Source: Clostridia bacterium
Lineage (GTDB): Bacteria; Bacillota_A; Clostridia; Oscillospirales; CAG-272
DNA length: 5,555 bases
Assembly (NCBI GenBank): GCA_017395725.1
Contig: JAFQOB010000212.1
Location: 1 to 5,555 of the forward strand
Direction of reading: 5' to 3'
In this document: in pieces, positions 1 through 5,555 of the stretch
How the letters are laid out: every line of letters begins with the position of its first letter
Position numbering within the stretch: position 1 is the stretch's first letter
Made by a program: the position numbers and the translations under genes
Notes under the pieces: model-generated
Told to the model about the DNA's origin: nothing
The model's database searches: none
The model's input: only the letters and a program-made list of their open reading frames with translations

Positions 1-332
1 GCACACTGACAGTTGTGTCCGCATGAATGAACAGCCCCCGTCTCTTTGTCAGCCTCGGGGTGTTCTGCACATATAACAGAGTCAAGCTCACCAAAAATGA
101 GAACTTTAGGTCCGGGTCTACCTGTATCTATATCAGTATAAAAACCGGTAATCCCCTCAGCTCTATGAAGTGTATAACCTAAAGCTTCAAAAGCATCTTC
201 AAGGTATTTTGTTGTCTTAAATTCTTTAAAGCCTGTCTCGGGATTAGCAAAAATATATCTTTCTGCCTTTAAAATCATTTCACTGTACTGATCTACGATC
301 TTGCTGTACTTTTCAAAGATTTCGCTACGCAT
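1..332 (-). CDS. M20-family metallo-amidohydrolase, partial (N-terminal 110 residues, 3' end beyond window)
   Basis: This is the amino-terminal part of a zinc- or manganese-dependent M20-type amidohydrolase, probably a cytoplasmic enzyme cleaving an amide or peptide bond of a small acylated or amidated amino acid. The reading frame is open from ATG at 332-330 to the window edge. It aligns without gaps to residues 1-110 of the upstream neighbour, with 85 identical residues by hand count. Visible motifs are GELDSV at 81-86 (the M20 GxxD region) and HSCGHN at 102-107, whose Cys104 and His106 are expected metal ligands. The remaining ligands and the dimerisation domain lie outside the window. The start is fixed by the alignment and by an in-frame TGA three codons upstream (341-339). 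It lies 36 bases behind the neighbouring M20 gene with no terminator between, so it is probably the second gene of the same operon. Nothing suggests it is broken; it is simply cut by the window edge. The substrate cannot be read from this fragment. Confidence 0.9.
   Translation of the reverse strand, partial: MRSEIFEKYSKIVDQYSEMILKAERYIFANPETGFKEFKTTKYLEDAFEALGYTLHRAEGITGFYTDIDTGRPGPKVLIFGELDSVICAEHPEADKETGAVHSCGHNCQC
61..152. repeat. Near-identical 92-base segment shared with 1459-1550 in the tandem M20 genes
   Basis: Within the two paralogues this segment differs at only about 6 of 92 bases by hand count from 1459-1550, at a constant offset of 1398 bases. It encodes the conserved ITGFY...GELDSV...AE region leading toward the metal-binding motif. 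It is a coding repeat from gene duplication, not a mobile element. Confidence 0.8.
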
Positions 333-345
333 TTTATATCATACG

Positions 346-351
346 CTCCTT
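346..351 (-). promoter_or_regulatory. Ribosome binding site of the partial M20 gene, unusually distant
   Basis: AAGGAG lies in the 36-base gap between the two M20 genes. It is 13 bases from the ATG at 332, longer than the 6-9 bases seen at the other starts here. A minimal frame ATG ATA TAA (342-334) sits between it and the true start. Confidence 0.65.
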
Positions 352-368
352 AAAATATATAAATACAA

Positions 369-1730
369 TTAATAATCCAAAGTAACGGTACCGTCATCAT
401 TATAGATAACAGCCTCTTTATCCTTAAAGAACTCGTCTATAGCCGCAAAATATTCAGCCTTCGTCTTATATGTAGGATTGGAATTTGCAATAACCCTCTT
501 TGCTTCTGCCGCGCCGTCTTTAAGAAGCTCATGGAGAAAAACAAGCTGGAATTTAGCTGAAAATACACATGCACTTTCAGGGTCGGTTATATAGTATTTT
601 GCACCGTGACTTGAACCTGTAGCACCTGAAACGTAAGGATGGAGAGCAGGCATTACCATTTGAATATCACCGATATCCGAACAGCCGCCGCCACGCATTG
701 AATCACGGCTTACTCTATCGGGAGTAGTGCATCTGAGAGCAACCTTTTCTGCGATATCAAGCATAGTATCGTCATTTTCAACGGGAGAATATCCGGGTCT
801 GTCGTGTATTTCAACATTTGCCCCAATAGATGCCGCCGCTGCCGCATACGCTCTGTTTACCTTATCGTTGACCTTCTTTATAACAGCGTTAGACATACCT
901 CTTACCTGAGTCTCAACAGCAATTTCAGAAGGAATAGCGTTTACCATCTGTCCGCCGTTTGTGATAATGGAATGAACTCTTGCATATTCGCCGTCTACCA
1001 TTGTTTCTCTGAGCGCGTTTACGGCATTAAAGCCCATATTTGCCGCATAAAGAGCATTTATTCCGTTTTGGGGAGCGCCGCCTGCGTGAGAAGCTCTGCC
1101 TTTATATACAATATTCTTTGATATACAACCGTTAGAGCCTTTTTTAAGTCCAATTGCATGGGCAGGTAAATTACTTCTTGTATGTACCATAAACGCAAGG
1201 TCGCAGTCGTCGAAGTAACCTCTCCATAAAAACTCAACCTTACCGCCGTAATATTTGATAATACCCTGTTTTCTTAATTCTTCTCTGTATTCGGTTTCAA
1301 GAAGCTCTTCTGCGGGAACTGCACAAAGCTTAACCGAACCTGAAAGTCCATCAAGTGCACCGGGGGTTTTAAGAGCCGCCGCTATACCGAGAAGTGCCGA
1401 TGTCTGACAATGGTGTCCACAAGCGTGAACAGCTCCGGTTTCCTTATCGGCAAATTCGTGTTCTGCACAAATAACAGAGTCAAGCTCACCAAAAATAAGA
1501 ACTTTAGGTCCCGGTCTGCCTGTATCTATATCGGTATAAAAACCAGTAATTCCCTGTGCCTTATGAAGAACGTATCCGAGTTTTTCAAACTCGTTTTCAA
1601 GATATTTCGTAGTTTTAAATTCCTTAAAGCCTGTTTCGGGATTAGCATACAAATATTTTTCTGTATCCAAAATCAAATCTTTATAATTCTCAACTATTTC
1701 GCTGTATTTTTCAAAAATCGCATCACTCAT
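369..1730 (-). CDS. M20-family metallo-amidohydrolase (AbgB/PM20D2-like aminoacyl or dipeptide hydrolase)
   Basis: This is a complete 453-residue metal-dependent hydrolase of the M20 peptidase family, which cleaves amide bonds of N-acyl amino acids, dipeptides or p-aminobenzoyl-glutamate-like compounds in the cytoplasm. Motifs seen are GELDSV (81-86), HACGHH (102-107, Cys104 and His106 as likely metal ligands), PAEE (139-142, catalytic and metal-binding glutamates), MVHT (His183), and GSSHG (His375, the late histidine ligand). The inserted dimerisation domain covers about 195-310 and includes GRASHAGG (211-218, His215) and the NGG...NAIPSE stretch (258-269). The GCSDIGD...HP segment (349-364) resembles the AbgB/PM20D2 branch rather than classical carboxypeptidase G2, an assignment made from memory of those families. 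A tail of about 50 residues after 405 ends in a likely beta-hairpin. The ATG at 1730 has GGAGG nine bases upstream and its own promoter. It is first in an operon with a paralogue. There is no signal peptide. The exact substrate is unknown; hydrolase class is secure. Confidence 0.93.
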   Translation of the reverse strand: MSDAIFEKYSEIVENYKDLILDTEKYLYANPETGFKEFKTTKYLENEFEKLGYVLHKAQGITGFYTDIDTGRPGPKVLIFGELDSVICAEHEFADKETGAVHACGHHCQTSALLGIAAALKTPGALDGLSGSVKLCAVPAEELLETEYREELRKQGIIKYYGGKVEFLWRGYFDDCDLAFMVHTRSNLPAHAIGLKKGSNGCISKNIVYKGRASHAGGAPQNGINALYAANMGFNAVNALRETMVDGEYARVHSIITNGGQMVNAIPSEIAVETQVRGMSNAVIKKVNDKVNRAYAAAAASIGANVEIHDRPGYSPVENDDTMLDIAEKVALRCTTPDRVSRDSMRGGGCSDIGDIQMVMPALHPYVSGATGSSHGAKYYITDPESACVFSAKFQLVFLHELLKDGAAEAKRVIANSNPTYKTKAEYFAAIDEFFKDKEAVIYNDDGTVTLDY

Positions 1731-1739
1731 TTTTAATAG

Positions 1740-1744
1740 CCTCC
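1740..1744 (-). promoter_or_regulatory. Ribosome binding site of the complete M20 gene
   Basis: GGAGG stands nine bases before the ATG at 1730 and supports that start over later methionines. Confidence 0.8.
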
Positions 1745-1766
1745 AAATACATTATTTCTATCTACA

Positions 1767-1795
1767 ATATTATCATTTTTTTATATTAGTGTCAA
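1767..1795 (-). promoter_or_regulatory. Sigma-A type promoter of the M20 operon
   Basis: A perfect -35 box TTGACA (1795-1790) is followed by two overlapping -10 candidates: TAATAT at 1772-1767 with the ideal 17-base spacer (4 of 6 consensus matches), or GATAAT at 1774-1769 with a 15-base spacer (5 of 6 matches). Either would place the transcript start near 1760, giving a leader of about 30 bases before the ATG at 1730. An A-rich run just upstream of the -35 box (about 1807-1814) could help polymerase binding. The spacer is very AT-rich, and no clear operator is visible. Its location directly behind a terminator supports it as the start of a new transcription unit. Confidence 0.8.
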
Positions 1796-1816
1796 TGAAA
1801 AGTGCAATTTTTTGCG

Positions 1817-1853
1817 AAAATAAAGTGCCGCCCCTAATATCAGGACAGCACTT
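1817..1853 (-). terminator. Rho-independent terminator of the ABC/GldG/DUF4340 operon
   Basis: Read on the minus strand, the arm AAGTGCTGTCC pairs with GGGCGGCACTT (outer six pairs AAGTGC/GCACTT perfect, then U-G, G-C, U-G, C-G, C-G), closing a loop of about nine bases that can shrink through one further wobble pair. The stem runs straight into TTTATTTT (1824-1817, partly within the arm). It begins six bases after the TAA of the DUF4340 gene. On the plus strand there is no T-run after the hairpin, so it works in one direction only. Confidence 0.87.
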
Positions 1854-1858
1854 AAAAA

Positions 1859-3229
1859 TTAGCTCTGTAATTCTTTTATAATATTATCAACCTTTTCTTT
1901 AGAAACAAGCAAATTATCTGCTTTATCAAATGAAGCAATATAATTATTTTCATCAAGATTGAACAACGAAAGAACGAGTTCACTATCACCAACGTCGATA
2001 GTGGCTTTAGCAACCAAATCGCCTTTTTCTTTATCCGTTTTGCCCACAAATGAAAGACTTGTTATGCTATTGAAAACACCTGTAAGCTTTTCATTATTTT
2101 TTACATCTTCGATGTTGTAGAAATATACATTACTTCCCACTTCTACTTTTATAGACACCGTATCGTCAACGGAAACAGGACAAATAAGCTTTGATTCAAA
2201 ATCAGCAGACAAGTCTTCAAAAAACGACTTTCCTCCGGAAAGCTCATAAAGAAGCTCAGAACCCTCAATCATAGCGTAATAGGTTTCTTTGTCGTTTTCG
2301 TCAACACTTTTTCCGACAATAACGCTGAAACTGTTTGATTTTGTAACGGTTACGCTTGTATCTGTTCCATCTGTAGAAACCTCTTCGTCAAATGTAACCT
2401 TCAAAACAGTTCTTTTATCTTCGCTGAGTCCGCATGCTGAAATTTTTTCAGCGTCAGGCTTAAATGCAATAACATCTCCCAAAGAAAGTGCTTCTACAGA
2501 ATTCAAAAATTCACCTGAAGCAACACCGTCAGCAGCAACCTTTACACCGTTCTCACCAACGTAGAAGTAGTTATAAGGTTTAGAATAAAAATCAGCACCC
2601 GTACTGTTTGTGGTAAGCGTATATGTCTTACCGCCTACTGTATATTCAACGGAAGTAACCTTTTCTGCCTCAAACTTGGGAAGCGAATCCACTTCAGCCA
2701 TTTCAAGAATATAGTAGATAAAGGGCTCTACTGCAGAATCCTTTGTCATATATATCTTGTCAGCAACGCTTGATTTAAAGTAATAACATTCAGCAGTAGA
2801 ATTGTAATCACCTATAGTATATACGTACTTTTCTCCGCTTGAAGTCTCATAATTGATAACGAAGTTAGGCTCGTCCATACCGAAGTCAGCCTCATTGTCA
2901 AGATTTTCAGCAATAAGTCTGTCAGCAACAATATTTGTAAGCGCATCAAGCATATACTCGGGATAGCTTTGTTCAAGAGGAAACTCTTCATCCTCTACCC
3001 ACAACCATTTGTCGCCCTTTTTCTTGAGCATAATTTTTTCTTCGTCATATTCGTAATCGATAGAAATAACACTTGACGCTTCTATCGAAAGAATGTTTAC
3101 AGTAGTATCTTCAGGCTCTTCGGTGTTTTGGTTTTCCTGTTCTGCAACGTAATTGCTGTAAAGAACATATCCAACGATAAGTCCTGCCAAAACTACTAAA
3201 AGAACAATAAGTTTAAAAAGCTTTTTCAT
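1859..3229 (-). CDS. Membrane-anchored DUF4340-domain protein
   Basis: This 456-residue protein is of the DUF4340 type, which has no defined biochemical role but commonly sits beside GldG-like and ABC permease genes. One hydrophobic helix at 5-25 follows Lys2-Lys3 and anchors it with the bulk outside the membrane; no lipobox cysteine is present. An acidic linker (about 30-43) leads to repeated beta-rich units at about 46-181, 185-345 and a shorter one at 353-453. Units 1 and 2 show a strand-rich opening, a helix (LTNIVADRLIA at 97-107; LNSVEALSLG at 242-251), a FGMDEP (116-121) or CGLSED (266-271) turn, and a closing part with a YYF or YYAM strand. The frame could start eight codons earlier at 3253, but ATG 3229 is preferred: AAGGAG lies six bases before it, the membrane anchor then starts at once, and it overlaps the upstream stop as TAATG, implying translational coupling. 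It is last in its operon, before a terminator. The role inferred is extracytoplasmic partner of the transporter. Confidence 0.88.
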   Translation of the reverse strand: MKKLFKLIVLLVVLAGLIVGYVLYSNYVAEQENQNTEEPEDTTVNILSIEASSVISIDYEYDEEKIMLKKKGDKWLWVEDEEFPLEQSYPEYMLDALTNIVADRLIAENLDNEADFGMDEPNFVINYETSSGEKYVYTIGDYNSTAECYYFKSSVADKIYMTKDSAVEPFIYYILEMAEVDSLPKFEAEKVTSVEYTVGGKTYTLTTNSTGADFYSKPYNYFYVGENGVKVAADGVASGEFLNSVEALSLGDVIAFKPDAEKISACGLSEDKRTVLKVTFDEEVSTDGTDTSVTVTKSNSFSVIVGKSVDENDKETYYAMIEGSELLYELSGGKSFFEDLSADFESKLICPVSVDDTVSIKVEVGSNVYFYNIEDVKNNEKLTGVFNSITSLSFVGKTDKEKGDLVAKATIDVGDSELVLSLFNLDENNYIASFDKADNLLVSKEKVDNIIKELQS

Positions 3230-4677
3230 TATCTGCTCCTTCTGCGCATCCATACAACGAAGCCAACTGCAATAGCGGCTATAGGAAGTATAATGGTGAA
3301 TACAACAGCCAGAAGATTACCCTGAGCCTCGGAAACGTTAAGAGTCTCTTGTTCAATAGTCTTAGCGGGGATAGAAATAGCATCATCCTTATCGCACAAC
3401 CAGCCGAATGTGTTTACAAACATTCCCTTAAGAGTACCGCCGAAAAGATCGGAAGCAGCATCAACTATCATAGGAGATGTTATCCAAACTATCTTAGCCT
3501 CGCTACCGTCTTCATTTTTATCCATTATAGCAACTGCATAATCAAAGGGGCCTTCAATATCGCCCTCTTCTTTAGAAGATACGGAGCTGTTAAGATTAAC
3601 CTTTGAGTAAGCTTTATCAGAGGTTGAAAGAAGTGGGGTAACCGTTACTGTATCACGGATATCATCACTCTGTTTAATACCCTGACAATAGCCTAAAAAC
3701 ATAGTATAGTTCGCAAGAGGATTAACAATTTCATGTTTACCGTACTGAGCAAGGAGAACGAAGGGTCTCTGAGGATAATGAAGATTGCTGTCGCCTTCAA
3801 ACAAGCTTCCGTCAACCGCAGAAACACCGTAATAGTCAAGAACCGACTGCATATTTGTATGCTTTGCTTCGGCAGTGTTTGCAAAGTATGAAATAAAGAA
3901 CATCTTTCCGCCTTTTTTGAGGTAATCAAGAAGTCTTGTTGCCTCTTCTTCGGAAATATCCTTATCGGGAAGATTTACGAGTATAGCATCACAGTCCTCG
4001 GGTACAGCTTCAAGTGTAGCAAGATTAAGCTCTTTAACATCAAAGCTTTCACTGCTGAGATAACCCTTGTAGGTATCTGAAAGTTCATCTTCACCATGTC
4101 CTGTAAGCGTATAAACTATGGGAAGAACATCTGTTGTTACGTAGTTGATTGCGGAAGTCATAAGGTTTTCCATATCAAATCCTGTAGCACTTGGCAGACT
4201 TTGGTACTGCAAATAATACTGTTCGAGCTGTTCCATAGTCACACCGGGGTAATAGATATCAATATTCTTTATTACCTTGTTTCTTTTTGCGCTTTCAACG
4301 ATAATACTACCCGCCTCAACGCTGGATTTATCGCCTGTAAGGAATGCGGGATTAAGTGCAGGGTCAACGTTCTTAACAGTAATCTTTTTTGAAAGGTCAC
4401 TGTATTTGTCAAGCATAGTCTGAACGTTTGTATCTTCATTACCGTGTTCAACAACGTAATATACTGTGATATCGTCTTTAACACCCTTTACAAGCTCAAC
4501 GGACTGTTCACCCAGAGAAAACATATCGCCCGATGACATATCAAGCTTTGTCCAGGTTGTAGGCAAAGTGTTTGCAAAAAGGTTTAACACAATAACAATA
4601 GCTATAGCAACTATGGATATAAGAACGGAATAACCACCTGTTTTAAGATATTTTGTATTAAGCTTCAACTTTTTCAT
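3229..4677 (-). CDS. GldG-like ABC transporter auxiliary protein
   Basis: This 482-residue protein matches the GldG / ABC_transp_aux type, the substrate-binding-like partner of GldF-type ABC-2 permeases. Hydrophobic helices at about 17-36 and 454-476 flank a large extracytoplasmic region, and the protein ends in a positively charged MRRRSR tail that should be cytoplasmic. Family signs are LDMSSGDMFSLGEQS (45-59), where the LDxxSGxxxSL pattern is typical; LTGHGE (191-196) at the start of the second domain; and NLPDKDISEEEATRLLDYL (235-253) followed by KKGGKMFF, a glutamine-amidotransferase-like fold element used structurally rather than for catalysis. ATG 4677 has AGGAGG nine bases upstream. 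The permease gene ends 16 bases before it, and the DUF4340 gene starts on its stop codon. GldG is known for gliding motility with GldA and GldF in Flavobacterium; in a Firmicute a different envelope export or remodelling role is likely. The gene symbol is withheld because function need not match. Confidence 0.9.
   Translation of the reverse strand: MKKLKLNTKYLKTGGYSVLISIVAIAIVIVLNLFANTLPTTWTKLDMSSGDMFSLGEQSVELVKGVKDDITVYYVVEHGNEDTNVQTMLDKYSDLSKKITVKNVDPALNPAFLTGDKSSVEAGSIIVESAKRNKVIKNIDIYYPGVTMEQLEQYYLQYQSLPSATGFDMENLMTSAINYVTTDVLPIVYTLTGHGEDELSDTYKGYLSSESFDVKELNLATLEAVPEDCDAILVNLPDKDISEEEATRLLDYLKKGGKMFFISYFANTAEAKHTNMQSVLDYYGVSAVDGSLFEGDSNLHYPQRPFVLLAQYGKHEIVNPLANYTMFLGYCQGIKQSDDIRDTVTVTPLLSTSDKAYSKVNLNSSVSSKEEGDIEGPFDYAVAIMDKNEDGSEAKIVWITSPMIVDAASDLFGGTLKGMFVNTFGWLCDKDDAISIPAKTIEQETLNVSEAQGNLLAVVFTIILPIAAIAVGFVVWMRRRSR
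3236..3241 (-). promoter_or_regulatory. Ribosome binding site that decides the DUF4340 start
   Basis: AAGGAG with a six-base spacer to the ATG at 3229 lies inside the last codons of the upstream GldG-like gene. It favours this ATG over the in-frame ATG at 3253. Confidence 0.82.
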
Positions 4678-4686
4678 TTATAAATA

Positions 4687-4692
4687 CCTCCT
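4687..4692 (-). promoter_or_regulatory. Ribosome binding site of the GldG-like gene
   Basis: AGGAGG with a nine-base spacer to ATG 4677 falls in the 16-base gap directly after the permease TGA stop (4696-4694). Confidence 0.85.
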
Positions 4693-4693
4693 A

Positions 4694-5555
4694 TCAGCTC
4701 CAACGGCGTTTTTCAACTGCCTGTATAGAAAGGAATACAAACAGGAAGCTAACCGAAAGGAAATATATTATGGAAGTCAAATCGAATATGCCGTTATAAA
4801 AACTTGCACATCTTTCGTAAACAGATATCCAACCGACGATTTTTGCAAACAAGCCTTCAAAAGCAGTTACGTTAATTTTATAGAAAACAGCGAGAACCAC
4901 TTCAAATACTGCCATAACCGCAAGAGCCGCAACGTAGTTTTTAACCATAATGTAAACCACGATTCCGAGAATAACTACAAGTACGGTAATCGCAACAAAT
5001 GAAGACATAGAGTCTGCGGGAATCATCTGCGCTATGGAGCCGGAGAAATAGATAACAAGCATAGTTACGAAAGATATTATAGCCGATACTATCTGATTCT
5101 CGGTCAACGAAGAAATAAACATTCCTATAGCCAAAAGACAAGAGCCCATAAGGAAGAATCCGAGTATTGAACCGAATGTACGTGCGAAGTTAACAACACC
5201 GAAGGCTGCCATTACGAAAGGATATATGCTGATAATGAGCATAGGCACCAGGTAAACCGTAACCATCGCAAGATATTTTGCAACTACCGTAGAAGTAACG
5301 GACAAAGGCAAAGAATAAAGCAATTGGTCTGTTTTTCTCTGTCTCTCTTCAGCGATAATACGCATAGTCAAAAGGGGAGATACCAACATAACAACAATAG
5401 CAAGATTGTCGAGAGAATATGCAATATCAGCAACAAGATAATTTGAGAAATGATAGAACGTAGCAAAGATTCCCATAAAGAGAAGCACTATTGCAACGTA
5501 GAGATATCCAAAAAGGTTGTTAAAATAAGCTTTAAGCTCTTTCTGATAAACCGCC
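4694..5555 (-). CDS. ABC-2 type transporter permease, GldF-like (start beyond window)
   Basis: This is the membrane-spanning permease of an ABC exporter, expected to pair with an ATPase encoded outside the window. The frame is open to the edge and gives 286 visible residues. The first ones, AVYQKELKAYF, look like the cytoplasmic opening typical of this family, so probably only a few codons are missing. Counting from the first visible residue, hydrophobic segments lie at about 15-36, 50-67, 91-118, 128-150, 154-176, 186-204, 207-225 and 259-280. The loop TMRIIAEERQRKTDQLLYS (63-81) is the conserved ABC-2 coupling segment (R...EER...T..LL). The C-terminal stretch SVYERCASFYNGIFDL (244-259) before the last helix and the ending EKRRWS resemble GldF-type permeases, in which a GldF-specific family model would be expected to hit. 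A GTG at 5488 could be taken as a start, but it falls inside the first helix and is rejected. It is the first visible gene of the operon, with GldG-like and DUF4340 genes downstream. Confidence 0.9.
   Translation of the reverse strand, partial: AVYQKELKAYFNNLFGYLYVAIVLLFMGIFATFYHFSNYLVADIAYSLDNLAIVVMLVSPLLTMRIIAEERQRKTDQLLYSLPLSVTSTVVAKYLAMVTVYLVPMLIISIYPFVMAAFGVVNFARTFGSILGFFLMGSCLLAIGMFISSLTENQIVSAIISFVTMLVIYFSGSIAQMIPADSMSSFVAITVLVVILGIVVYIMVKNYVAALAVMAVFEVVLAVFYKINVTAFEGLFAKIVGWISVYERCASFYNGIFDLTSIIYFLSVSFLFVFLSIQAVEKRRWS

Larger units (their letters stand above)
1731..1858. other. Intergenic boundary between two transcription units
   Basis: This is the longest non-coding stretch in the window (128 bases). 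It holds, in minus-strand order, the end terminator of the transporter operon, an A-rich spacer, the promoter, and the short leader with the ribosome binding site of the M20 operon. The 21 bases between T-run and -35 box contain a second copy of GCACTT (1807-1802), matching the 3' arm of the terminator stem. No small gene or riboswitch is visible. Confidence 0.8.

Noticed and set aside
1..332. Partial M20 gene as a truncated pseudogene
   Set aside because: No stop or frameshift is present; the frame runs cleanly to the window edge and aligns without gaps to its paralogue.
804..1121. Open plus-strand frame of 105 codons opposite the complete M20 gene
   Set aside because: It lies wholly antisense to a gene with clear catalytic motifs, has a low-complexity Cys/Arg-rich translation, and has no convincing ribosome binding site or family resemblance.
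1410..1736. Open plus-strand frame of 108 codons near the start of the M20 gene
   Set aside because: It is the antisense shadow of the M20 N-terminus. The same region of the paralogue at 1-332 is conserved at protein level on the minus strand, which explains the pattern.
1767..1789. Operator palindrome in the promoter spacer (AATAT...ATATT)
   Set aside because: The short AT-only inverted repeat is expected by chance in such AT-rich sequence and overlaps the -10 region itself.
1823..1853. Bidirectional terminator
   Set aside because: On the plus strand the hairpin is followed by an A-rich sequence rather than a T-run, and no plus-strand gene ends here.
2289..2564. Open plus-strand frame opposite the DUF4340 gene
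   Set aside because: The Ser/Thr/Pro-rich translation is what the reverse complement of the acidic DUF4340 coding sequence yields; no start signals are seen.
3693..3929. Second minus-strand frame inside the GldG-like gene
   Set aside because: It overlaps a family-consistent gene in another frame and has no recognisable domain or start site.
5486..5488. GTG start for the permease
   Set aside because: The frame stays open upstream to the window edge, and the upstream residues AVYQKELKAYF match the usual N-terminus of these permeases. Starting at the GTG would cut into the first membrane helix.

Overview
The window carries five protein genes, all on the minus strand, so transcription runs from high to low coordinates. 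Base composition (roughly 40% GC by eye), strong AGGAGG-type ribosome binding sites, a canonical sigma-A-like promoter and a compact intrinsic terminator suggest a Firmicute, most likely a Clostridia member of the Oscillospiraceae/Ruminococcaceae or Lachnospiraceae type. No rRNA or other taxonomic marker is present, so this placement is an inference.

Region 1 (5555 down to about 1817) is the distal part of an ABC-transporter operon. Its first visible gene is an ABC-2 type permease of the GldF kind, cut by the window edge probably only a few codons from its start. It is followed after 16 bases by a GldG-like auxiliary protein, which has one membrane helix at each end and a large domain between them. 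That gene shares one base (TAATG) with the start of a membrane-anchored DUF4340 protein. An ATPase gene would be expected just outside the window, above 5555. The operon closes with a clear rho-independent terminator at 1817-1853, six bases after the DUF4340 stop codon.

Region 2 (1816 down to 1) is a separate transcription unit. A promoter with a perfect TTGACA -35 box lies at 1767-1795, directly behind the terminator. It drives an M20-family metallo-amidohydrolase gene (369-1730) and, 36 bases further on, a second M20 gene (1-332, cut by the window edge). The two are tandem paralogues, 85 of 110 residues identical over the visible part and without gaps.

The operon in region 1 likely builds an envelope export or remodelling machine of unknown substrate. 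Region 2 encodes soluble hydrolases that probably cleave N-acyl amino acids, amidated amino acids or dipeptides. Nothing in the sequence ties the two units together functionally beyond adjacency. The window is mostly ordinary chromosomal content. The points most worth a second look are the GldF-GldG-DUF4340 module in a probable non-gliding Firmicute, a three-fold internal repeat in the DUF4340 protein, and the uneven divergence of the tandem M20 pair.
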